Shown here: in pieces, positions 11,907 to 23,900 of the stretch
Numbering within the stretch: position 1 is the first letter of the stretch
Layout: every line of letters begins with the position of its first letter
NCBI GenBank assembly: GCA_002633005.1
Contig: NMRA01000136.1
Location: 770,944 to 834,943, forward strand
Length of the DNA: 64,000 bases
DNA from: Phoronis australis
Taxonomy: Eukaryota; Phoronida; Phoronidae
Direction of reading: 5' to 3'
Translations under genes and position numbers: made by a program
Notes under the pieces: model-generated
What the model saw: the letters and a program-made list of their open reading frames with translations, nothing else
Databases searched by the model: none
Told to the model about the DNA's origin: nothing

Positions 11907-14900
11907 NNNNNNNTACAGCTTTTCACTTGTACTGGGAAGTAGGTGAGATATGTGTCCCAACAACTACCAAAATGCATGCATGTGTTTATACACGTCAGGT
12001 TGATTCCCTTGGAAGAAGTGAAAGCTGTTTGTCTACATGGAAGCGTCCCATGTGACCCAGAATGCATGCATTTAAAATACAGATTGGACGATTGTTTCAC
12101 TGGTGTCATTTAGTGGATTTCGAGTTTCTTAATGTCAAACATGTTTAAATTAGTCACAATTTAAATGAAGAAGTGGCACAATTTTTGATATGTCTGATTT
12201 TCAAAAACCTGAAGTTTGGGAGCCAATCCCTTAGATTTTTGCGTAAGATACAAGCATCCTCTCCATCAAACATGTACAAAAGACAATACATGACATGGAG
12301 AGGTCAAGGAATTTCAGACTAATTACCTTTATACTTATCTGTAAAAGAACATTTTGTGTTAGAGATGTATAAACAAGAAACATTTTGAGTTAAGGATGGT
12401 AAATCCAGGCAGTTAATCAATCTCCTAACATTGCTAGGCATACCAACTACTCAACAATGGAAACAATTAGTTGAAGATGTCATAATTGTATCAAAATGAC
12501 AAAATAAATCTTTGGTATAAACACCATCATTACAGAACTTAGAACATTCTGGAGAAAGAAGCTTTGCTGCTCTCAAAGTTAAAGTATTAATTAAATCTTA
12601 ATTTTAGAACAAACGTTTGACATTTAGCATAACTGATACAATGGCATCATCTTCAACATTAGTGGTCTACAGTCATGACAAAAGTGAAATTCCAGTTTGA
12701 TACAAACAGGAACCATCGCTATTGAAGGAAAGTCGTTGTGAAGTGATGGTATATCAAAGTGGTGTAAATGTCGGTCAGAAAGAGGTATTTTGAACAACTG
12801 GGTAAATAAGGTCCAAACAGAAAAAGGTGGATTAGAAAAAATCATTTTACGTCTATTCAGCATAGGCTATGGCAGCTGAATTCACGTAAAATGGAATTTC
12901 AATAAATTACAACTTTCTAACAATTTTCTGGAGGCCAAGTATGTAATAGCCTTAGTTCAGGATCAGGTTTGTGCTACTTGATGACGGGTGTGGGCGCTAA
13001 ATTGTTAAAACATTCCCCCAGTAAAACTACACTACAGCAAGTCTCATTCATCATGCCCGGTAGTCATAGCGATAATTACCACAACTGATCTCACTGCCAT
13101 CTGGTGCTGGTATGGGAGCTGTTGTGATAAACAGTCATAACTATGTCAATGAACAATTTAAGATACCATTTCATATGGACCCATTACTACCTCTTGAGTA
13201 AAATACTGACAGTACCTTGGCCCACAATGCAGTCAACCAATTATTACATGAAAATTGCACTGCACAGCCTTTCGAATTCAGCAATTCTCTAGAATTTTTC
13301 CCAAGAAATGTAGACAAAAAGTAACTAATAATCACACGATTGCTTTCAAGCACAATTTGAATGCACCACCTCGGGATATGACTCACAATTTTTCCATGAA
13401 TTTTTAATTTCCATGACTTTCCATGTATGAAGATTATTCTGCAAGTTTTCTAGGTTTGCAAGTTGTGAATAATAGACATTAAAATAATCCAATAAAACAA
13501 TACCTTGGGCACCAAGCATGGTGGCCTTGACAGTAGATAAGATCTTCAGTTGAGTGCCAATCGTTGGGATACGCTCACACACTTGCCACAGGTTCTGGAA
13601 ATGAACAAGAGACATGGGCCAACAATTTCAACCAATGCTGACATACCTGCCACAGGTTCTGGAAATGAGCGGGAAACTCCTATACTACATCTTATTCTGC
13701 AGCAGAATCATTGAAATACTCAGCAACTACTCTGCCATCTCTTGGGTGTAAAAAACAGAAGATGGCAAACATTCTCATATTTTTTGTTTAACAGTTGAAT
13801 GCAAATAAATATTTCAGAACAATAATCTTGAAATTTACTAACATCAAACACATCAGAGGGAGCTGTCTCAAGACTCAATAGTTTGATCAAGAACCAGACG
13901 ACATTTTAAGAAATTCTCAACAGTTTGAATCAGGTGTAACGTCCTCAGGCCTGCTCATGTCTTATACAATTTAAACATGAATCAAACTGCTTGCAATCCT
14001 TTTTGAGAGAGATATGTCAATTTCATATCAGAATTGAAATCTTGTAAGGAAATGCTTGCATGCAGACTGACAGTGTCAATCCATTTGACTCACTGTTCTC
14101 ATTCGCTTATCAGTGCACTGTCTGGCCAAGTCATTGGCCAATCGTGTGACTTCCTCAGAGGCAGCAGCAATGGCCTTGGCAGTAGCAATCAACTCCTTTT
14201 TACTTTTGGCACCGCCCTCTCCTCTGACAAAAGTAAAATTAATATAAATGGCATGGATATTATTCAACTCTAGCATTCATATCTACACAAAGTTTGAACT
14301 AAAAGTTCAAGATGTAACATCTAGAGATTACCTTGCAAATTATCCTTCAATCAATAGATAATAGTTTGTTGATTTGGTAATTACAAAGAATGGATTCGTG
14401 ATTAATGGTAAACAACAATTTGTCAAATCTCAAAATGTTCATAATGTCACAAGTTAGTTTCAGTTGTCACAGTCTTTTTTTTTGGCCTTTTTGCAATGTA
14501 CAAGTCACTTGCTTTTAACACATATGCGACATACAATATTTGTCAGTGATAACAACGAATTATTTTTATTGTGAAAAAACGAACCAACACTTGATGCAGC
14601 ATGAAATATGTCTTAACCCAACAAAACACTAACAACCAACTTGGCTTAGCAATTTTCTCACATTTTGTCACAGAATTCTAAAAATGTCACAAAATTTCAA
14701 GCAAGCACCTCTTGTCACAGAATATCACCATGTCACAGGGAATCCATTCTCTGTAATAGCTACTGCGTGTTTAATGAACAAAACGATGAAAGATAAAACT
14801 TACAGTGATAATGACTAGTCAACAGAAATTGCAGAAACAACCATTGAATCCCACTCACTACTTCTTTGATATTGCTTCAAGAATATCAAAAGTGCATACA

Positions 14901-17900
14901 GCAATTTGCAAAAAAATGACATTTTTTTCTCTGTGAAAATCACTGAAAATTCGAAGCAAAAACTTCAAGCTAATATATGAATGATTTTAGAGTTATTTTT
15001 CATCACACTTCTTTCTGTAGTTTTGCCAGACAAAGTTTGACAAAAATCGCAAACTTTTTTGAAAACTGCTGTCAATACATTTCTCCCACATGCAGTGCTG
15101 TATCATGTCCCTGTTCATTTCAATCACTTATTGAATGATATCAAACAATATTACACTGATCCACGCTGCTCCGCATGAAACTTCATTTCATCATACGACT
15201 AGTATTTTGTTACTCATCCAAGACTAAGGCTTTCTTAATATTCAGTATACTGATTGTTAAATTGAATATTATGTACCTCATGTTTAAAATTTTGTTTGGA
15301 TACTGAGCTTGGCAAGATTCGAATGTGCTCCATTCAGTTTAAAGTCAACAACAGGTAAAAGAATGGGTCCTGTTCATTCACAAACAGTATTGTATTTGTT
15401 GTGACTCCCAATGTTGTTGAAAGTGAAATTCATTTGTTGTTAGACAAGTCTATCCTTTATATTAACAATCTCCACCAAAAATATTCCTATCAGAAAATGT
15501 AGTTGACGGTACTTTTGTAAATATACTGAAAAAACTAAAGAGAGTTAAGAAACCTAGTATGTAAATTTTTATTAAAATCTGAAGAAATTCACAAAGTTAA
15601 AAAATGTAAAATCGATGCATATGAGAACATAATTCCATATATGTTATGCTTTGTAATACGAGCCACTGGCTTTATTACCTGAAATAAATTGATTGAAACT
15701 GACTTTAAATTGTTAAATCTTGATAAAAAATAAACAGTACATAAAAAAGCAACTATTTCTCATACGGCCTTTTCCACCACAACCCCAACCAAGCCAGGTA
15801 AAGCAAGATAAAGGTGAAATATGATCATGAATGCCGTGTGCCAAGGATCGATTCCTCAGGTGTTTGGTGGGATACAAGGAATATTCACACTGCCTGCACA
15901 GCAGGACATTCCCACCTCCTTCAATCATTACCTGTCAGTAACGTCAATTCTTAATGAGAAACAGATTAAGCGTTAGTACAGGAAGAAGAATAAAACGTAG
16001 AGGAGCGATGGATAATCAATTTAGTAATAGAAAAAATAATACTCACATCAACTGTTCAGTGAATATTTCAATAATTACAAACAAGTATATTTTGTTAATA
16101 TATAAACTTAAGTTGAAAGAAATTTATTAGAACAGGACTTTTACATAATTATGCAAATGGTTAATTATTCGAGGGACAAGGCTGTACTCTATTGGTAGTC
16201 ACACATCAACCCCTTGATAGGGTGGCCAAAGGTGGCCTTTGTTGTCAAATACTTGGGGGTTCCAGCTGAACAGATGTCATAGTTAGCAGACACCAACTTA
16301 GAACCACCAATGACATGTGTAAGCCCAGTATGCTAAACATTATTATATGTACACCTTTAAGCTTCTAAACATAAATGAATATTTCAGTTTTAAGTATGAT
16401 TTTCCTAACAAGTGTTGTATGAATTGTTTTATTCTCCTGAGCACAAACTAAAAAGAGATGATTCTGTACCTGACCAACTGGCTGAGTTTAGCCATCAACA
16501 AAGCCATCTTCTTCGCTGCTGCGATGAGTTCATTGTCGTTAGACTCCCACTGTTTGACCTCTTGGTGGAGAGCATGTGCTGCCACCTAGTGATTAATACA
16601 GATCATAATTTTTGCAATAAAGCTTCATCTCACCCTTCACCCTGAATATCTGGCTAAAAATAAAAATTGAGGATTTTCCACAGGTCTCCATGTTTTGGCA
16701 CACCAATAGTGCCATGTATACTTCTTGAATAGGATAACTTTATGTCTCAATACAAGAATAAGCACTCTCCGAAAGTGGACAGCAGGTTGAAATGGGCTGT
16801 TTAGTTCATTATGTTAAAACTAGAGATCCAGCAATGAATACACTCAGCCAAACCACAATGCCAAGTTTTTAACATTCGCTCACTTCCAAAAGTTTCAAGC
16901 CAACTGCGCTGTATTAAACTGAGTTTGTTTACTGCAAACTTCCGTCACGAAAGTTTTAGAAATTTCCCAGAGATTAAGTGCAACATAGTCTGACTGCACG
17001 AAATAGTTAACTTAAATGTCAAAATAGCAGATTAAAAGTATCCAGTTTCACAATCTACCATGATTGGCTGGTTTTCCTTTGGCTGCTGTTTGAACAGCAC
17101 GGCGGCCTCCTGCTCCTCCGGAGGTGGTGGACGGGGTGGGGCTGACTCCTGGGGCAACGGTGGGCGAGGGGGTACATCTGGAACAAGCAGATACCAACAA
17201 CTCTTCAATAGTGACTCTCAAGCAATCCAAAAGGGTTATTTGTAAATGTGGTCTTGCGATTATATGCAGTCATACTGAAAAGAATACAGTTTGTCCACAA
17301 GTAGAATGTGTCACTAATATGAGACAAGAATTTTATCAGAAAACGTTAATTAGTAGATGAGCTACTGCAGAAACAAAAATGTCACACAAGATTCCAAGAC
17401 TAAACAATGTACTAATGTTAGTTAAAAGTCTTAAATGCATTGTTAATATAACAATTTTCATAGTTTTACCTGTTCTTAATCACATGAGAAGACATTACAA
17501 GTACATAAATAGTTTAAAACAAGAAAAAAATGGGTACATGACATGGTTACTGTGGGCAAGGGGTCCATTTCATGAAAAGTGACTCAAGATTTAAGTCAGA
17601 CAGTTTGTCTTACGCGCCGCAAAACTATTTCTGAAAAAAATTAATTCACCTCAGCAGTACATGCTTTCTGAAAATATACCCATACTTGCTTGTTGCTCAG
17701 ACAATTTTGGAACATCATTCCTAACCTGCGATGTGCAATCACAAGTAAATGACAAAAACTTAAATCAGTTATTGAGAAGTTGGATTTCGGACTTTAAGTC
17801 TTCAGTCAATAAGAAAAGCAACTTAAGTCTTAAGCCACATTTTATAAAAAGACCCAAAGTCACAAAGTTCAAATAGCGAGACTAACAATCCCTAATTAAA

Positions 17901-20900
17901 CAAGCAGCAATGTCTACATCAAACAAAGCTACCTGGAAACTAGTTTGAGTTTAAAATGAGACGAGCCAATACTTTGTTGTAAGTTAGTTATTAGTTATTA
18001 GTGATAATTAGATCAGCTCACAACACAACACAAGACAGCAATAAAAGTGTTACCAGTATATGGTTATTAACGATTAGTACTGAGCCAAGTTTAAAAGGGA
18101 GAGTGAATCAAGGTCAATACTCCATCAATTTACAATGCGTAACTTTCTAGTTTACTGCAGAATGATTGTAAATATATTCTGAAAAATAAGTTGATTTTCA
18201 CATCATTTGCCACAAAAAGTAGGTAACACCACGGACAAAAATTCTGCCCTTTCCTTCCCAAAAAGCTAACTCTGATCAGAGTATTTGACCACGATTTGCA
18301 ACTAATAAGGTGATAATCCAATCCTAAACACAGATCTGAAGCCTACCTCTCTTTCCACCAAAACTCTTACCACGCACTGCAACAACACCTGTCCCCATGC
18401 ATAAGCACATTTTCCACACACAATTGTAATTAAACTTGAGTAGTAAAGCTTCTTCTTAATGCAGAGCAAGAGTAATTGCTGAGAGTGGCAAAGGTTTTGT
18501 GAAGTGAGAGTTTGACTCGCCTGGCACCGCCTGGCACCACTAGCACCCTGACAAAGGAGGCGTTAAGTAACCTGGACAAAACATTTGACTGTTAATCCTG
18601 GGAACATGCTAGCATGGTACAACCTACAAACAAAACGAGTTAAAATGGGGAGGTATCAACACAGTTTTTACCTATCAAAAGAAGCTACACGAACAAGTTG
18701 ACACTTACGAGTGGAAGAAATTTTACAAAATCTCCAAACTCTTCAGTAGTACCAGTACGTGTTAGGACACAATACAGTAATTGATTGGATGAGATGTAGA
18801 ACAGAGATACTAAAATCTTGCCAACTTGAGACAAAAATAACTTATTTGCCAAATTTGCCCTTTTTTCATTTCTAAATGACTTCTGATAAAACATTGTGAA
18901 TGGCGCCAAGTTTTCAAAACAAAGCTTGAGCTTGGTACAAAGCTTGAACATGGAAAAGCATTTGATTTGGTGCTGCATTATGTTGCATGGAAAGTCATAA
19001 AATAAAATTTCATTTATCGCCCATATTGTGTTGGCCATGAAGTGCAGAATGCGAGACATCTCAAGAGATTTTAATTCTCTTTCACCTAAGACTGGCAAAA
19101 TTACAAGGAAGTGTGTAAAGATTTTTACATTTCTAAAACTTCATGAACATATGTTAGTATTTGGGTAAAAGTCAATTATTTCATCTGCTGATGCTGTTCC
19201 TGTTAGCCATGCTGCTGATATCTTGCGTGCATGAGTTCCTGTATGCAATATAAATACATGTAGGCAACGTTTAGCAAGAGTTGCTGCAAACAGAGCTCAG
19301 GTTAGTTGCATTAGTATTGGGGGGACACCACTTTCCCATAATGCACCAACTCACTAGCCAGGCATGACAGATAGTCTTCACTTGTGCCAAAAATAAATTT
19401 GTAAAGGTACGAAATTAGGCTGCGGGATAACATAATTCGGGTTTAAGTCTGTGAGTCATTTCAATGAAAAAAGCAACCACAGATAAAGCCAACTGCATAT
19501 GTGTAATGGGCCTGCACCACAAAAGGTACTCAAACACTTGTGCTCTATCTTTTAAGCCAAATCTTGCACAAAGCACCTTACACAATAGTCAACTTTCAAA
19601 ATAGCAAGTGACAAAATAAATACTCAAAATCCTATCTTAACAAACTGGCACATATTTGCAAGACCAATCATGTCTGCCATAAATGGCTACAATCCCACGA
19701 TGCATCAGTAGTTCACCTCTAAAGTAGTCACCAGGTGGCGGTGGCACCGGTGGTGCTGGGACCGGTGGCTGAACTGGTGCAGGTGGTGGAGGAGCTGTAA
19801 ATCAAGTCTGTGATCGATGTATACAAAATACAAAATAAAACAACCACAACACTATTCCTTACTAGTAACAGTAACAACAGAATCTACTCTGCATTATAAA
19901 ATGCAACTTGTAACTCCTTTGCAATAAGTTTGCATTAAGACAGCCATTATATTTAATATGAAGTTTTTTCTATGAATAAAATTCTGCAAACATAGTAACT
20001 CAACAGAAAATAAAGCATCAAAAGTATGCCTAACAAAGCAGCCTAGCTGAACGTTCAAAATTCCTAAACACATGCAAAGAAAAAATAAATTGACAGGTAA
20101 AAACCCAGCAGAAACAACTCAAAGTACAAGACAAAAGTAATCAGACAAAATGCCATTTTTCCATCATTTTAGCTAATTTTGTAAACAGCAAAAAAGATGG
20201 GTAATAAATATTGGGGCAGTAAAATGGCTTAATAATCGTCTGGCTGTTAATTTTCCATCATTCTCAGTCACGACGGAAGACTATTGTGACGATGAATTCA
20301 GCTTCCGTCTAGCTGTAACCACAGGGAATCTCGCGTGATTTTGTCTGAATATGTTTGGATTGTACTGTATAAAACAGGAAGAAAGAATTTGTCGAGTCAA
20401 ACATTCTAAAATTCATTGTTTAGAGCAGATTCAATTTGACACCCAGAATTATAATAAGCAAAACGATGTTGATTGCTACACCAATTTCCTGCATTTCATT
20501 TTTGCTCTAATTCCAGGGAAATAGTAATTTTAAGTCTTGTGTCAGATTGCAATATTCCAGTCTTTTTATTTTCAATTTCACAATGAGTTAATGAATTAAG
20601 TCAGAGGACAGGTTATTCAAAACTTAAAAAAATAGGAGCACAACTATTATTACTTCTGAAATTTGTAGAATAGGCAAACCACACAAACCTTCCCACACTG
20701 GAACTGCAGGTACGTTGTTATGTGCTTGTGTAAACAAGTCCAAGTCATCTGGCGTGAACCAAGCAAAACAAAGCGACAACCGATTAATAATAATAATTAA
20801 AGTGAAAGTGAGGCCAGATTGGAGAGACTTCTCTGGTATACATATAAATGTTGGATCAACTTCCACAGCCATTACTACTGATTTGACCACGACACGCCCC

Positions 20901-23900
20901 TCATTGTCTCAATTATGGGATCGTTATCAGCTTTATTCTGCCCTGAAAATATTCCCAAAGATTGAAGGCGCATGTAACTCATATGATGGTGAGTGGGGGA
21001 GCAATTAATGATGCCCAGGGGGGTGGCAACATTGCTCCTCATCGAAAAATCCTGACCCCTTTCAGAAGACACAGCCACCTTTCACCTAGATGACCAAGGG
21101 CCCTGGTCAGTTCCAGCACTACTTCATGTTTAGGATAAATCTCAATCTTTACAAATTTTTTCAAACATATAATATGCTCACATTGCATTAAATTAAATCC
21201 ATTGATACTCAATAACATTTCTTCAAGTGTAAAACATTGAGTTGCTAGGGACAGGTTCAGTTGGTTCCAATAGTCTGGCAAACCTTTATCCGCCATCTTC
21301 ATGCCTTTTTGATGCTTTAGCAATTACGAACCTACATTCTTCAGTGCCTTGGTCAAATCATATGCAATTTTGCTGTTACTATATAACCTATGTCAGAGGG
21401 AACTGTGTCTAGGATTTTTGAATTTCCCTTAAACAATGAAAAAAGATATGTACATCCATTGAAAAGTAAAATTATTTATAAAATAAGTGAAATACCAAAG
21501 AAGTCTCCTCTTCACCTGAAGCAAAGCCACCACAATAAGCCTGTTCATGCGAGTCTAGCCTTTCCCTAAGTTTTAGGGATTTTTTCCATAAATTTTTTTT
21601 CTAGTAATTCCGGAATTTTGCGATCATGCGATAAATTTTCAGGATCTGGGTAATAATAAAGACTCGATGAATGGGCCTATCATATACTTGTGTGAAGCAC
21701 TAACAAACTTAAGATGTTAGCCAAATCAAAGCGTTACATAAGCATAACAGAGAAGGGTAAATTTACTGTTCAATTTCAAACCATTGAGAACATATTAACC
21801 AGACTATTAATTAAAACTATGGTGACTATTTAAAGAAATATGAGAATGAATAAACACAAAAGCAATATATTTGTGACCAGGTCTAAAACTAAATTAAGCA
21901 TTACGGCAATGTAGGACTCTAGAACATAACATCTCAGGAATGGCTGACCTACATATATAAAACTTTCAGATAATATGCTTTACTCACAATTCTTTGAAAC
22001 GCTGTTAAGAATTATTTTTAAATTGTAACATTTTGCATGAGAACCTCAGCCTATCAAAAGTAAGGCTTCTATTATGAAAAAAATTAAGTTGAATAAAATG
22101 AAATGATATTTTAAAAACTATAACAGTGTTTTTGAGAACATTTACATCAAATAAAATATGATTAAATTATCGATACTGGTGTTTTATTATCAAGAATTCT
22201 TTTTTGGATAAATTTTACTTAAGACATTTTCATGTGACCTAATTAATGGCAGACTATACAGGCTTTCTATTTTCAGGAAATTATAATTTCTTTGAGTTAA
22301 AATCTATAGTTTTGTATTAGACACTTGGCTAAATGCATTGACTTTAAAGTGATGATGAACTTATGAAAAAAGAAAGTAAATTGATCACAGACAAAAAATA
22401 ATAATTAGAGCCAATATCAAATTTTTGGTATAGTGTAAATTTGATTTATGAATAGCGTTAATAGGTCAGGCCAAAGAAATAAGATTTAAATTTTTTGTTG
22501 CATGTGAACAAGCATCATTAACTGCAATGAGTTATTCAGTAATGCGTAAACTTTCGCAGGTAGTTACAGTGCATGACAAAACTAATCAGACAAAATAACA
22601 CTTCACCGTCATGATGTCTAATTCTGTTGACAGTGCAAATGACTGGAAGCACAATTCTAATTAAATAGCTAATAGTCCGTTTACTAAATTTTCCTGTTAA
22701 TTTCCCTTCATTCTCAGTCATGAGAGAGGGCTACTCTGACCATGGATTTAGCTTCCAATCAAATGTCATGACGGGGAATTCTGGGTGATTTTGCCTGAAT
22801 ACTTTTGGCATCTAGTGTAGGCGAGTAAAGTTGGCAACAAAATAACAGCACATACAGAAGCCATAATGGGAAGAAAGCATGGAACAACAGCGCCATCTCA
22901 AATTTAATGTTTTTAAAGATATATTGCAGTTACACTGGAGTTAGCTACTGGTTGCTTTAGTAAGAAACAGGAAACATGGAAATGACAGCCACACTGGAAC
23001 ACATGGTGGAATGCCATGCAGTCAAACCTGCTGGCTGAAGATGAACCTGAAGTTGAGTGGTTGGATGCTGCTGCGTGGAGGTTGGTGAGAGTCTGGAGTG
23101 ACGCTGAGTCATGGGGGATGAGTGAGGAAAGACGGGGTGCCTGGCGGACTTGGGGGACACAGGGATGCGTACAGAGTCGGGGAAGTTGCATGGCGGAGAA
23201 GCATTGCACAGAGAATCTAACACATCTACAGAGAGAGAATGATAAGAGAGAGAGAGAAAGACAAAGTCACACACACTGACAAAGAAATAGACATGTTGAT
23301 GTACATGTGCAAGGGAGGTAATTTAAAAGATGGAGAGGAGAAGCAAAGAAGAGTGACACTGTCTTAAGTGCCATGTTACAATGACAACTTGTAACCTGGG
23401 ACAGATCAAAGTGATTTAATGTTTTATGCAATATTCCTGACGCAATCTAAATGTGAACAACTCCAGTTCATGGAAAGAAATAATATAACAGACACACACA
23501 GATGACAATTGAATTACTAGAATACTGGAAAACAATGGTAGATAATGCAATTCCATGTGACTAAGATTTCCATGAAACCAAGTCATTCAATTATTTTTAG
23601 GTTTGATAGGTGTGTGCATAGAGCCAGTTTCAGTTAGTCAATGATAAATTGCACCCAGAATAAACTGCACACATCACAAGTTTACACAGAAGTGTATAAT
23701 GCACTCGGCCAGGCACTGTGAGCTGTTTTAGCTGTTGGATATAGACAATTAATAGTGGAACAAAGGATGGGCAAACCACACGACACAGTTTAATAATCAC
23801 AGCTTAAAAGAAAAGCCAAACCATGGCGGAAGTGAAAGATCAACAAGTTAGATTAAAAATTTTTTGAACTCCAGCAGGGCACCATACGACAATGAATCTT

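Larger units (their letters stand above)
7369..13503 (-). other. Last vinculin intron (6.1 kb)
   Basis: It holds the Tc1-like MITE copy 1, a GA microsatellite, a short run of Ns and chance open frames. The string gggacaccctata just before the microsatellite resembles a mariner end but no partner was seen. Confidence 0.7.

Noticed and set aside
11743-11946. Frame through the GA repeat (RERERE)
   Set aside because: Low-complexity translation interrupted by Ns.
18490-18570. Exon candidate after cctcctttgtcag with a GC donor (cag|gcgagt)
   Set aside because: In linker phase it reads GGG TGC TAG, an immediate stop.
18685-19098. 137-codon minus-strand frame with acceptor-like and donor-like edges in the linker region
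   Set aside because: Ends in phase 0 at the donor where the linker needs phase 1, and the Phe/Leu/Lys/Asn-rich product looks noncoding.
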